A stretch of 64,000 bases of DNA from Rugalucina vietnamica (taxonomy: Eukaryota > Mollusca > Bivalvia > Lucinida > Lucinidae), in assembly GCA_964017185.1 (NCBI GenBank), contig OZ024880.1:44901071-44965070 (forward strand), in the 5' to 3' direction. How positions within the stretch are numbered: position 1 is the first letter of the stretch; each line of letters begins with the position of its first letter. This document shows, in pieces, positions 52,101-63,298 of this stretch. The notes below the pieces were generated by a model that saw only the letters and a program-made list of their open reading frames with translations, made no database searches and was not told the DNA's origin. The position numbers and the translations under genes are program-made.

Positions 52101-52715
52101 ATGCAGATGCAACTAATCTCCTCCCTGCATTTGTCGAAATTAACGCTGGAAGGGAATCTATATTTCGGACCTTTAGAAACAATTTTGCGAATTCTAGAAA
52201 TTATTTTTAAATTATCAGTTATTATATGTCACAATCAGAACAAAAATTCAGCGCAAAAACATAAAATAATTAGAACCGCTACTTTTTTAATGGAAAAACT
52301 CCAATATAGGGCTCTGCGCCTGGTTTTTAATGATTTTCCTAGTTCATATGAAAGTCTTCTTGACAGAATAAAAATGCCTACATTACATATTAGCAGGATT
52401 AGATTGATAGCTCTTGAGACATTCAAGATATTGCATAAATTGACCCCTGTCTATTTGCAGGACCTTGTGTCATACAAAAATTCTGCATATTCTTTCAGGT
52501 ATGAGAACCTTGTTGATCTCCCAAGGGTACGCACTACCAAGTACGGTAAATCCTCCTCTTGTTATGAGGCAGCTGTAGTGTGGAACAGCCTCCCTAATGA
52601 ACTGCGTATGGTTGAGGACTTTACCGAGTTCAAGAGGCTGGTCCACACTTGGAGTGGTCCTGCATGCAAATGTTTATGTGTAAAAGTTGATTTATTTTCT
52701 GTTTTTTTTTTTTAG
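52101..52715 (+). pseudogene. LINE (CR1/jockey-like) RT C-terminus
   Basis: One open frame with the end of a non-LTR element: MEKLQYRALRLVFNDFPSSY, LLDRIKMPTLHISRIRLIAL, ETFKILHKLTPVYLQDLVSY, NLVDLPRVRTTKYGKSS and VWNSLPNELRMVEDFTEFKR, ending in a W.GPAC.C motif. The catalytic half is missing, so this is a 5'-truncated copy. Its 3' UTR probably continues to about 53020 (repeated 'CTGAAGTAAGAGC'). Confidence 0.87.
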
Positions 52716-53130
52716 TTCATTCCCTTTATTTCTGCTGCTCTGAAGTAAGAGCTGTGTGTTTTATGTTCTCTTTATAATTTGCTCTGAAGTAAGAGCCATC
52801 CTTTAGGATGCGTGATTTTCAGTTTTTATTTTTTCAGATTGGATTTTTATTATATGTTTTTCATTTTGTATCATTTTATAAGCTCTATTTTTACAATGAT
52901 CTCACTAATTCCTTCTAATATCAATATACACCAACACTCTTCATCCCTTGGCACTCTGCCCTTGCCTTACTTTCGTTTCGCTCTGGTCTCAGCCTACTGC
53001 TAGTCTAGGTAAGGTCTGAGGGCTGGGGTGGGGAGCGTTATATACCAGTCCTTTTACACTAAACACCGCGATATTTGCCTTTTTCTTGAAGAAGGCAATA
53101 TCGTGGCTTTAGTTGTATATATACAAGCTA
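52716..53130 (+). mobile_element. LINE 3' UTR, probable
   Basis: TCTGAAGTAAGAGC occurs at about 52740 and 52782. Downstream is unrecognised. Confidence 0.35.
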
Positions 53131-53358
53131 GGCCGCGTTCCCACGGACACTTTTTCTCTGGCAAAGTAGGTTTGTCGCGGAAAATAAGCTCGTGTAAACT
53201 CAATTCTGTGGCGAAGTTTCTTTGTCAAATATCTGTGACAAAGTTGAGCGAGCTAAGTAGTATAAGTAATCTATGCTGTTTGTGAAAACAATCTCATTGC
53301 CAAAGTTTCTGTGACAAAGAATATTCGTCAAAGAAACTTTGTCCGTGGAGACGCGGCC
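53131..53358. mobile_element. MITE with GGCCGCGT ends (Harbinger-like?)
   Basis: Left GGCCGCGTTCCCACGGAC, right GTCCGTGGAGACGCGGCC. CTA and TTA flank it, compatible with the 3-bp TWA target of PIF/Harbinger. AAAGTTTCTTTGTC words are repeated inside in both orientations. Confidence 0.75.
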
Positions 53359-53880
53359 TTACTAGTCACACATTTTCTTTCTTTTCTGGGGCACAGGATC
53401 CCTACAATAGACTGGTGTGCTGTAGGGAATCTCTGGGCTCCTCAGTTTTGCCCTGCCTTTTCGACGGGTGCTGTTCTCAACTTTTTTTTTCATTCTAGCA
53501 TCAAATAATTTATATATAATTAAGCTCATTTTATGTATTCCTACTTTATTTGTATAATGTTTGCATGCTGTGATATTAACTGTGATGCTCGTTTCTACCA
53601 CGTATATACATGTACAGTTTTAATTTGTGTTTGTCGACAAAATAGCCTATGGCTAATGTTGTCCTGTTGTAAATTTGAAAGTCGACTTTCAATAGAGTCT
53701 CTTGAATCTTGTATCTTGTAGAATTATCGCCTTAGAACGATCAGTAATATAAAATTACTTGTTTTACAGGCGCCTAACACCACCCCCAGCTACTGCAGTG
53801 TGGCACAAAATTTAGCTAGTTGTTCTGTCCTCGTGGTGGATCTCTAACTAATAAATGAATCATCAAGGAAAGTGACGTAA
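53359..53880. other. Intergenic with a family E fragment
   Basis: TCGCCTTAGAACGATCAGTA and the CCTCGTGGTGGATCTC segment (53725-53840) belong to the retroelement 3' UTR. The rest is unrecognised. Confidence 0.45.
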
Positions 53881-54600
53881 ATCAAGCCTCTGGCGTCACG
53901 GTTCTTGACATCTTTTCGCCTCTCCTTTTAGCAGCCTGGGTGTTAGTGACTGCACTTATAAACAAAACTTATGACAATGCTTGGTATTATTAGTATAGAA
54001 CTTTTAAAAATAACAAGTCATTCCATTGGTCCAAGTCTCTGTGGTCACGGTTCTTGACATCTTTACGCCTCACCTTTTAACAGCCTACTAGGTGTTAGTG
54101 ACTGCACTTATAAACAAAACTTATGACAATGCTTGGTATTATAGAACTTAAATAACAAGTCATTCCGTTGGTCTAAGCCTCTGTGACCACGGTTGTTGAC
54201 AACTTTACGCCTCTCCTTTTAACAGCCTAGGTATCAGTGACTGCACTAGAATGCGGAACTTTATGACAATGCGGGGTATCAAGAGTAAAGAACTTAAATA
54301 ACAATTCATCATCATTGGTCCAAGCCTCTGGGCCCCATGGTTCTTGACATCTTTAAGCTCTCCCTTTAACAGCCTATGTGTCAGTGACTGCAATGGTATG
54401 CGAAACTTTATGACAATATGGGGTTTCATTAATATATGAACTTAAATAACAAGTTATCCAATTGGTCAATGTACCCATAATGCATTCAGTGTATTTTTCT
54501 TAAATTGACAATATGCCCATTTGACAGTTATAGCGTTACCAATGGATAGGCGCATATGGTTCTACCATCGCTTCTCCTGTCAACAGCCTATGTGTTAAAA
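53881..54600. repeat. Minisatellite, about 145-155 bp unit, four to five copies
   Basis: Units carry GGTTCTTGACATCTTTACGC, CTTTTAACAGCCTA, GTGTTAGTGACTGCACTTAT and AACAAGTCATTCC. Copies start at about 53900, 54046, 54187, 54338 and a partial one at 54557. The array sits between two family E fragments, so it may have expanded inside that element. Confidence 0.85.
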
Positions 54601-55600
54601 AGGTACAAGAAGGCAATGGCCAGGAAAAGGCGCAATCTCTTTGACTGTCCAAACTATCGATTAATACGTACTCGAACACTTTCAGAATATCTTCACTTAC
54701 CGACTTAATCTTTGCTCTTTGGTGACTCTCGGCTGTCAGAGAATGAATTTGAGAAGATATTCGAAGCAGTCCATAAATTTATTACTCAAACAGGAAGATT
54801 TTAAAATGCTTGTTACACTGCTATTGTGCTGCAAATGTCGGTCGCTGTATATTTCTGTCTCGTTGCTTTGCGGTCGTTGGAGGAACTGGAAACATTCACT
54901 CACTTTCAATCAATCATTTTCATTGTATTTTAGTATAATAAACGAGTTCGTATAATCACATCCATTTCTTACGTTTAGACGTTTAAACACTTAGGTTGAT
55001 GATGTGTCTACACTCAATAGTATTTGTACGTATCATTGTCAGGAGAAGATTCATATAAGCTTCTCTGAAGCTTGCTTTCTTATCCTTATGTAATTATTTT
55101 GTTATGTATGTTTGTATTTCTAAGAATAAAATCGTGTTTAAGCCAAACGCACAATCAGAGAAAGAACTTCCCACTCCAAGAAAAGAGGTGGGGAAAAACC
55201 AAATTGACAGAGGTGGGAAAAAACAAATTCACAATTAGGAAATACTACTTCGAAAACTTCACTGTCTTCATTTGGATACGGAATTTTAATAGTGGTCTTT
55301 TTATTCATGATGTGTTTGTCCTTTTTTCAAAGTGACAATAAGCCACTCAGTTTTCCAAACTTAACGAAATATTTAAAAACGTACATAAGTGCAAACAGCA
55401 CAAAAACGCCCTACCCACTGGCCTACCATAAAATGCATAATAACCAATCGTGATTGCGTTAAAATATTAAGCAGGCAGACTGTCACATCACTGTTATGAT
55501 ATAGCACACACGTTTATAAGGTACATTGACTATTCTAAACTTGCCAGAAAACAATCTTTCCTACTTATAAGTTCCTTAAATTTGCATACCGAGTCACCAT
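54601..55600. other. Intergenic with short family E pieces
   Basis: GTACAAGAAGGCAATGGCCAGG at 54603 and AACTTCCCACTCCAAGAAAAG at 55166 (inverted family E) are visible, with an RT C-terminal scrap near 55540-55620. No gene is recognised. Confidence 0.45.
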
Positions 55601-56655
55601 AATCATATTTTTATGGTTACGAAATGCCCTGACGCAAGAACGTTTTATCCATCATTATATTTGATGTCTCACTGCTTCAAAGACTAAATGATTTCCGCTT
55701 GTACATGTTGGTTATGTGTGCATCCTTCAATTCATGTTTGGTGGCCTCCCTTCACATAGAGTGAAGAAGCCCTACCTGGGGTTTTAGGGATCTGGGAAGA
55801 AGGGCCATTTATTTTATTGGTCTGGGGAGAAGGGTTATTTGTTTTCTGTGAGCTGTGAAACAACAAAAAACTTAATGTGTCTTGTGGAGCAGGAAACAAG
55901 AATCTGTGGAAAACATTTTAGGGAGCAGGGGAGAAATAACATTTGTCTTGTAGTTGGAGAGCAGGGAGCTAAGACCCCCATCTATCATCTAATATTGAGT
56001 CATCACCTGGTAGGGCCTCAGTGAAACAACTTTGTCAGTTTCTCTGGCGTTGGTAGCACCCTGTCTGATACACCTCGGTAGGAATTGCACCTATACCTGG
56101 AGCTTTGGCATTTGTTGAACTACTTATCTTGTTCCTCGATGGTTGGAAAAAAAATCAAACAGAAAATTGTCCTTGTAAATACACCAGAAGAGACAGTATA
56201 TGCTCCACTTGAAGGCTTATTTCAGTTTCAAATGTCCGATATTATCCAAGAAAGTTGCAGCCTGAGCTCCGATTAACCAATGGCAACAAAGTATAATTTA
56301 CACGTTTTACAAACCGTTTTCTAGCCACGCCTTTTTATGCATAGGCAGCAATGTCAAAGTAATGTTTGTAGTTTGCATTCTAAAATGTACATTAGCGCTT
56401 CTGAAAATCCAAATGACAGAATTTGATTTAACATTGTTGTCCACAACTGAATACCATCATCAGTCTGAACTATCTGTTTTAAAATCCTCGTATATAATTG
56501 ATTTAGCGAATTAACGATCCAACATAGTCTTTCATCTGGTTTTGCAAAGAGAGACCACTATTTTATTGACTCTTTAAGGGAGCACCGTTTCCCCGCCTTA
56601 AAATTTGTTTCATTCTGATTGGCCTCCCCAGCCCACGTGTTTACTGCAGGTTTTT
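55601..56655. other. Unrecognised intergenic sequence
   Basis: A short internal duplication, GGGGAGAAGGG(C/T)(C/T)ATTT, lies near 55793-55840. Nothing else. Confidence 0.3.
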
Positions 56656-56710
56656 CAGGTAATATAAATATGGCACCACTAAGCCATCATTTCATATTCA
56701 GCTAGGAATT
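56656..56710 (+). promoter_or_regulatory. Candidate TATA-type promoter
   Basis: GGTAATATAAATATGGCACC contains TATAAATA at about 56662, with a possible initiator some 30 bases later (TTTCATATTC). It is 4.8 kb upstream of the neurotrophin-like coding exon on the same strand, which needs an upstream non-coding exon. The link is a guess. Confidence 0.25.
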
Positions 56711-57073
56711 CTCACCGTGAAGGAAACGGACTCCAAAACTCAAAATTGAGCAGCATATGCAACAGGAGAAAGCAGCTTCATTTTGCAGGCATGTAGATCT
56801 TATTTTTCAAGTTAAGTTTTGTTTACCGTATGTATATTCATTTGTGTACCTTTAATGTTTATACGTTGCTCTACAAAGACTAAGCCAAACAAATAAATCA
56901 TTTGTTTAGATGTTTTGGTGCCATATACTGAACAACAAGGAGCCAATGTTTTACTCAATTGCAGTGTAAACAATACTTAAATCAATTTTTCTGGTTACAT
57001 TTGAACTAAATTTATATATTTATTTATGGAGTTAAGACTTATATGTGTGCAATGCATACACATTTTTAAATTA
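56711..57073. other. Possible 5' untranslated exon or unrecognised sequence
   Basis: Nothing decisive. Confidence 0.2.
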
Positions 57074-57310
57074 GAGCCTGTGCATGAGAAAACCAACAAT
57101 TTGCATATGCGAAAACAAAAGCGCAGACCAGCTTCGCGGTAACCGCGAAGCTGATCAGCGCCTTTGTTTTCGCTACACGGATAGTACAATCCCTCTTCTT
57201 CTTAAATCCGAAATTTCAAGCTTCTAGCCTGTTTCTGTGACTGTACAGCCTGATTTGTGTCAGACCTGGTCGAAACCCAGATTGTTGGTTTTCTCACGCA
57301 CAGGCTCATT
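57074..57310. mobile_element. Family A MITE, well preserved
   Basis: GAGCCTGTGCATGAGAAAACC left and GGTTTTCTCACGCACAGGCTC right, a private terminal variant shared by both ends. Hairpin GACCAGCTTCGCGGT / ACCGCGAAGCTGATC. Confidence 0.9.
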
Positions 57311-58063
57311 AATGAATAAATCTCACTTTTAGCATTTCCTACAAGTATGCATAGAAAACTCATGTAATAGGCGCCTGGATAAAATGAAATGTTTGTATTT
57401 TGAAATCTGATATTTGTTGAAATTTATACAAAATGCATTCGTAGTATACTTGAAAACGTCAGGGATGTTGCCCATGCCTAAGAGTTTGAATCAATTGCAG
57501 TAATGATAAGTTTAAGATAAGTTTATATGGCATCAAATACATTTGTATCATTTTATGATGCTTATCGACATCAGCAGATAAATGTTTGCTTTAGGCGTAA
57601 CTAACACTTTTTAAAGGAATTTCGTTTAAGGATCATTGCCTTCGTTTACCTATTATCTCATAAAACCATGTATTTAAGAAGATCCCTTCCTCCAAGGGTT
57701 TCAACCCACTTCTACCCCAATTTAAACTCGGCTATATTACTTCTAACAAACATTTGCCACGATGCGTATACTTTTTTTTATTGAATATAGTAACGCAACC
57801 TATTTTCTTTTGGGAGACATAAGCAGTTTTCTATTCTTAACCTTTCAGACAATGTCATAAAGACGGTACTGAAACCTTGAATCAAAGCCTTAAACCCTCC
57901 TCCCAACACCTTGAAGTAGGAGGCGCTATCTATTTACTTTGATTAACAGGCCATCAGGCATCGAGGTTTATAAAACCCTATCGCAATCCAGCGATTCATT
58001 TGCTCCAAGCCTCTATATTATCTGCTTTATGTTTGTTGCTAAATACATATTCACATGTATTAA
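57311..58063. other. Unrecognised intergenic sequence
   Basis: Nothing recognised. Confidence 0.3.
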
Positions 58064-58287
58064 TTGAGCCGCCGCAAGGGAAAACAAACAATCTGCAAAT
58101 GCGCAAACAAACACGCAGATCTGCGAAGCTGATCAGCGCCTTTGTTTCGCTACACGGATAGTGCAATTCCTCTTCTACTTATATCCAAAATTTCGAGCTT
58201 TTAGCCTGCTCATGTGTCTGACAGGCTGGTTTATATCATACCTGGTCAGAAACCCAAATTGTTGGTTTTCTCATGCGCATGCTCAAT
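58064..58287. mobile_element. Family A MITE
   Basis: GAGCCGCCGCAAGGGAAAACA left, TTTTCTCATGCGCATGCTCA right. Half the hairpin is deleted (GCAGATCTGCGAAGCTGATC). Confidence 0.83.
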
Positions 58288-58903
58288 AACCATTGGCTGA
58301 TGTCTAGTAAAGGACTAGACACTAGAAAATATGGAACGCCAAATCTGTCTGATGGTAAGGAATAAAAACATTTGATTTATCATCGTCACATTTATATTAT
58401 GGAACGCCAAAGCTGTCTGATGGTAAGGAATAAAAACATTTGATTCATCATCGTCATTATATCCTGCTCACATTTGATTAAATGTTGTATAGTGTGCATT
58501 ATATAATGAGAAAAGTCCATTATATGTTGGACCAGGTTCTTTATACTATGAAAATTTTCATTATATGATGAGTAAACATATTTATATTATGGTAGACTAA
58601 CATTATATGATGAGTAAACATCTTTATATTATGAGAGACTTACATTATATGCTGATACAACCTCATTATATTATGTATGTTTCTCATTATATTATGGGTT
58701 TTTTGTCTTTTAGATGCATCAAGTTGATTATATGGTTCGATAACTTCATTATATGCGCAAACTACATAATATGCACAAACTTCATTTTATGATGTGACAA
58801 CTACATTATATGATGTGGACGATTTTGCGAGAAGAAAAATTACATTGACACCGTTTAGAGAGTTAATGTATACATGCCGGGACTACCGGACATACTGCTG
58901 ATT

Positions 58904-58985
<82 letters not shown>
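58904..58985. repeat. (TATC)n microsatellite
   Basis: About 20 uninterrupted units, forming the left border of the satellite core. Confidence 0.97.
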
Positions 58986-61099
58986 GATGCTGATCGATCA
59001 TTTTCATCATCACATCATCGATCATCATCATCGATCATCACCATGATAATCGATCATCATCATCATGATCGATCATCATCATCATCATAATCGATCATCA
59101 TCATAATCGATCATCATCATGATCGATCCTCAACACGATCGATCATCATGGTCGATCATCATGAACGATCATCATCATCATCATAATGATCGATCATCAT
59201 GATCGATCATCATCATCATGATCGATCATGATGATGATCGATCATCATCTCGATCGATCATCATGATCGATCATCACCATCATCATCATGATCGATCATG
59301 ATGATTGATCATTATCATCATGATCGATCATCATGATGATCGATCATCATGAACGATCATCATCATCACCATCATGATCGATCATCATGATCAATCAGTA
59401 TCATGATCGATCATCATGATCGATCATCATCATTTTCGATCATTATCATGATCGATCATGATGATTGATCATCATCATCATGATCGATCATCATCATGAT
59501 CGATCATCATCATGATCGAACATCATCATTATGATCGATCATCATGATCGATCATCATCATGACCGATCATCATGATCGATCATAATCGATCGTCATCAT
59601 GATCGATCATCATCATAATCATCATGATCGATGATGATGATCGATCATGATCGATCATGATTATCATTATGGTGATTGATCATGATGATTTAAATAGATC
59701 ATGATGATCGATCATCATCATGATCAATCATCATCATCATCATCGAGCATAATGATCGATCATCATCATTATCGATCATCATCATCATGATCGATGATCA
59801 TGATCGATCATCATCATGACCGATAATCATGATCAATCACGATCATCATCATGACCGATCATCATGATCGTTCATCTTCGATCGTCATCATGATCGATCA
59901 TCATCATAATCATCATGATCGATCTCGATTATCGATTATGATCGAACATGATTTTTATTATGATGATCGATCATGATGATTTAAATAGATCATGACGATA
60001 ATGATGATCGATCATGATCGATCATGATGGTCGATCATGATGATTATGATCGATCAGGTTGAACGATCCTGATGATGATCGATCATGATTATAATGATCA
60101 TGAAGATCGACCATGATGATCGTTCATGATGATCGATCATGATAATGATGATTGATCATCATCATCATGATCGATTATCATCATGATCGATTATCATCAT
60201 TATGATCGATCATCATGAACGATCATCATCATCAACATCATGATCGGTCATCATGATCGATCAGTATCATGATCGATCATCATGTTCGATCAATCATTAT
60301 CATGATCGATCATGATGATTGATCATCATCATGATCGATCATCATGATGATCGAACATCATCATCATGATCGATCATCATGATCGAACATCATCATGATC
60401 GATCATCATCATGATCGATCGATCATCATCATAATCGATCGTAATCATCATGATCGATCGATATGATCGATCATCAGCATGACCGATCATCATGATCGAT
60501 CATCATCGATCATCATCATGATCGATTATCATCATAATCATCAAGATCGATCTTGATTATCGATGATGATCGATCATGATTATCATTATAGTGATCGATC
60601 ATCATCATCGATCATGATGATCGATCATCATAATCGATCATCATCATCATGATCGATGATCATGATCGATCATCATCATGATCGATCATCATCATGACCG
60701 ATCATTATGATCAATCATCATCAACATGATTGATCATCATGATGACCGATCATCATAATGATCGATCATCATCATGACCGATCATCATGATCGATCATCA
60801 TCGATCGTCATCATGATCGATCATCATCATAATCATCATGATCGATCTCGATTATCGATGATGATCGATCATGATTATCATTTTGATGATCGATCATGAT
60901 GATTTAAATCGACCATGATGATAATGATGATCGATCATGATCGATCATGATGATCGATTATGATGATTATGATCGATCATGATGAACGATCATGATGATG
61001 ATCGATCAAGATGATGATGATCGATCATGATGATCATGAAGATCGACCATGATGATCGTTCATGATGATCGATCATGATAATGATCGATCATGATGATG

Positions 61100-61100
<1 letters not shown>
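58986..61100. repeat. Degenerate ATGATCGATCATCATC satellite
   Basis: Built from GATCGATC joined by variable numbers of ATC or ATG triplets. The left part is ATC-rich and the right part has more ATG, in keeping with an overall palindrome. Inner blocks are themselves repeated, for instance GATTATCATTAT-type words followed by GATGATTTAAAT near 59660, 59960 and 60880. Confidence 0.95.
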
Positions 61101-61161
<61 letters not shown>

Positions 61162-61369
61162 CCTATAATATAATGAGAAACATATAGATGTTTACTCATC
61201 ATATAATGAAAATTTTCATAATATAAAGAACCTGGTCCAGCAAAAAAGGACTTTTCTCATTATATAATGCACACTATACAACATATACTCAAATGTGAGC
61301 AGGATATAATGACGATGACGAATCAAATGGTTTTTATTCCTTACCATCAGACAGCTTTGGCGTTCCATA

Positions 61370-61536
61370 AGAAAACCGGACATATATATGCAGTGTCTAT
61401 GTAGTCTGGATAGAGGTGTTTTAATCTTTTAATTACTGTCATCCCAAATCTTAGGCCATAGGATCTTTCCTTTGCCGTTGACACGTAGGTTGACAATATG
61501 TCATGTTTTTATTTTCTTTATCTTTTTAGAGGCAAA
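61370..61536 (+). promoter_or_regulatory. Upstream of the neurotrophin-like coding exon, with acceptor
   Basis: TATTTTCTTTATCTTTTTAG at 61510-61529 is a strong polypyrimidine tract plus AG, followed by AGGCAAA and the ATG at 61537. This suggests the coding exon is preceded by an intron and a non-coding exon. Confidence 0.55.
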
Positions 61537-62313
61537 ATGAATGTCAGGACGATTGTTGGAATTCTAATTGCCAGCTTAATAGCCTTAGGCCTCACTACAG
61601 CGGCTATTCACAGATTGTACACGAAGTCTGAAGACAGCCTTTACGAAGCCCAAAAGTTAAAAGAAAAAACAGGCCACCAGAACGGCGATGAAACAACGGA
61701 TTCTACCTTTGGCAATGGTACAACTGATACAACCCCTGATACAACGACCACTTCTGCAACTAGGACCACCTCTGCAACAACGACCACTTCTGATACAACG
61801 ACCACTTCTGCAACTAGGACCACATCTGCAACAACGACCACTTCTGCTACAACGACCACCTCTGCTACAACGACCACTTCTGCTACAACGACTAGAACCA
61901 TGCCAAGCCGTTTGGAACACAACCATGGAAATGGCGGGAAATGGCATCATCGTGCGATACGCCACGAGGAACAGAAACAACGAATCGAAAGAATTGTCAT
62001 CGAAGGCAAGAGAGCATGCTCAGTCGTGAAAACCGCCCTCTACAAAGCCATGGATGAGTTTGGTGAGATGGTCCAGATTGCTCCGTATATGGGTGATGGG
62101 AAACATGCGAAACGACAGAGCATAGTGGAGACGTACTGCGCTGAAGATCACAACAGCTGCCATGGTGTCAACCCCCTGTTCTTCGAGTCGACATGCGCAA
62201 CCATTCGTCACATGGTACATGCTAGGGTCATCAAAGCTGGGAAACTTGGCTGGGGATCTGTCTATGTACGAGTGGCTTGCAACTGCGTTGTTATGAAAAA
62301 GAGGCACCACTAA
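61537..62313 (+). CDS. Neurotrophin-like cystine-knot secreted ligand
   Basis: 258 residues, start MNVRTIVGIL. Residues about 5-24 are a signal peptide or signal anchor. Residues about 50-121 are Thr/Ser/Ala-rich (repeated TTTTSA and TTSATR), a mucin-like O-glycosylation candidate encoded by an 18-base minisatellite. Residues 122-158 are basic and His-rich. KR at 158-159 is a furin-type site one residue before the first cysteine. The C-terminal domain has exactly six cysteines: C161, C201, C208, C220, C248, C250. The last three gaps (12, 28, 2) equal those of NGF, and the wording agrees: CSV, ETYC, SCHG, FFESTC, GWGSVYVRVACNC. In NGF these make a cystine knot. The first pair is three residues closer than in NGF, and C201-C208 is 7 rather than 10. 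Spätzle-type ligands are the alternative. A start 13 codons earlier is possible, but lies in the probable intron. Confidence 0.82.
   Translation: MNVRTIVGILIASLIALGLTTAAIHRLYTKSEDSLYEAQKLKEKTGHQNGDETTDSTFGNGTTDTTPDTTTTSATRTTSATTTTSDTTTTSATRTTSATTTTSATTTTSATTTTSATTTRTMPSRLEHNHGNGGKWHHRAIRHEEQKQRIERIVIEGKRACSVVKTALYKAMDEFGEMVQIAPYMGDGKHAKRQSIVETYCAEDHNSCHGVNPLFFESTCATIRHMVHARVIKAGKLGWGSVYVRVACNCVVMKKRHH
61741..61896 (+). repeat. Coding minisatellite in the Thr-rich spacer
   Basis: 18-base units of the type ACAACGACCACTTCTGCT, with an ACTAGGACCACC variant. Length is a multiple of three in every unit, so expansion or loss keeps the frame. Confidence 0.9.
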
Positions 62314-62796
62314 GACATGCTTTAAGATACTTGTAACAACGGGCTAGACGTTGAACTGAGACAGACAATTTGGTAGTAGATTCTTAATTTTTAACAAAAT
62401 AGGGGCATACATTTTAAGGCACTTGGGAACATGGTCCAAATTTTATCAAAGCATTTAGGGCAAGTCTTTGTCTTACATGTAAATGTGTCGAATTGCCTGA
62501 CATATATATAGTCGAGGACATTTTGTAGGACTATAAAGCCTTGATGAAACTTGGCTTTGGATCGAAAGGGTTTATCATCCTTAATATTCTGACCTATTAT
62601 GGGTCTGACGTGTCATTTAAACATCTTATTCATTATATATAACATTACAATAATGTATTAAAGTAGATCAACCGAAAAATGCAATACACAAAATATCATC
62701 TTAGTTTTTGGAAGTGCCTACTATGAACTAAGCAGGGGTTTAATTTTATCAATGCATGGGTCTTCTAATTGTACTTTTCAGTCCAGTCTCTTTCAT
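62314..62796. other. 3' flank of the neurotrophin-like gene
   Basis: Presumed 3' UTR. An ATTAAA at about 62657 could serve as a polyadenylation signal; weak evidence. Confidence 0.3.
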
Positions 62797-63036
62797 TTGA
62801 GCCGCCTTGTGGGAAAACCAACAATGTGGTTTCCAAACAGGTCTGACACAAACCGGCCTGTACAGCTACAGAAGCAGACTTGACGCTTGAAATTTTGGAG
62901 TTAAGTAGAGGAGGAATTGTACTATCCGAGTAGCGAAACCAAATGCGCTGATCAGCTTCGCTGTTACCGCGAAGCTGATCTGCGCCTTTGTTTTTGCCTA
63001 TGCAGATTGTTTGTTTTCTCATAGGGCGGCTCATTT
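62797..63036. mobile_element. Family A MITE
   Basis: GAGCCGCCTTGTGGGAAAACC left, TTTTCTCATAGGGCGGCTCA right. Hairpin GATCAGCTTCGCTGTTACCG with CGAAGCTGATC. Confidence 0.9.
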
Positions 63037-63147
63037 GTCTTAATTCAAACTGGAATGTATGCAAATATGTTATCCTATTGATATAAAGTCATTATAATTA
63101 TTATTTGTTATAATGGATGTTACAATAGCCCATTTTGTTTAAAAACG

Positions 63148-63198
<51 letters not shown>

Positions 63199-63200
63199 CA

Positions 63201-63296
<96 letters not shown>
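63148..63296. repeat. (ATTG)n-(CA)n-(GA)n compound microsatellite
   Basis: (GATT)n 63149-63197, (CA)n 63198-63217, (GA)n 63218-63295. ORFs here are repeat translations. Confidence 0.97.

Positions 63297-63298
<2 letters not shown>

Larger units (their letters stand above)
58330..61369. mobile_element. 3-kb palindromic element with GATC/ATC satellite core
   Basis: Left arm 58398-58580 starts TATGGAACGCCAAAGCTGTC; right arm 61188-61369 ends GACAGCTTTGGCGTTCCATA, its inverse. An extra copy of the outer ~68 bp precedes the left arm (58330-58397). Next inward on the left are CATTATATGATG repeats, then (TATC)n at 58904-58985. The right side has the mirror image (GATA)n at 61103-61156. The 2.1-kb core (58986-61100) is a degenerate array of ATGATCGATCATC words, self-complementary at every scale. 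No ORF. Confidence 0.9.

Noticed and set aside
58986..61100. CRISPR-like or bacterial array
   Set aside because: No constant repeat with unique spacers. The units are a degenerate self-complementary satellite, in an animal gene context.
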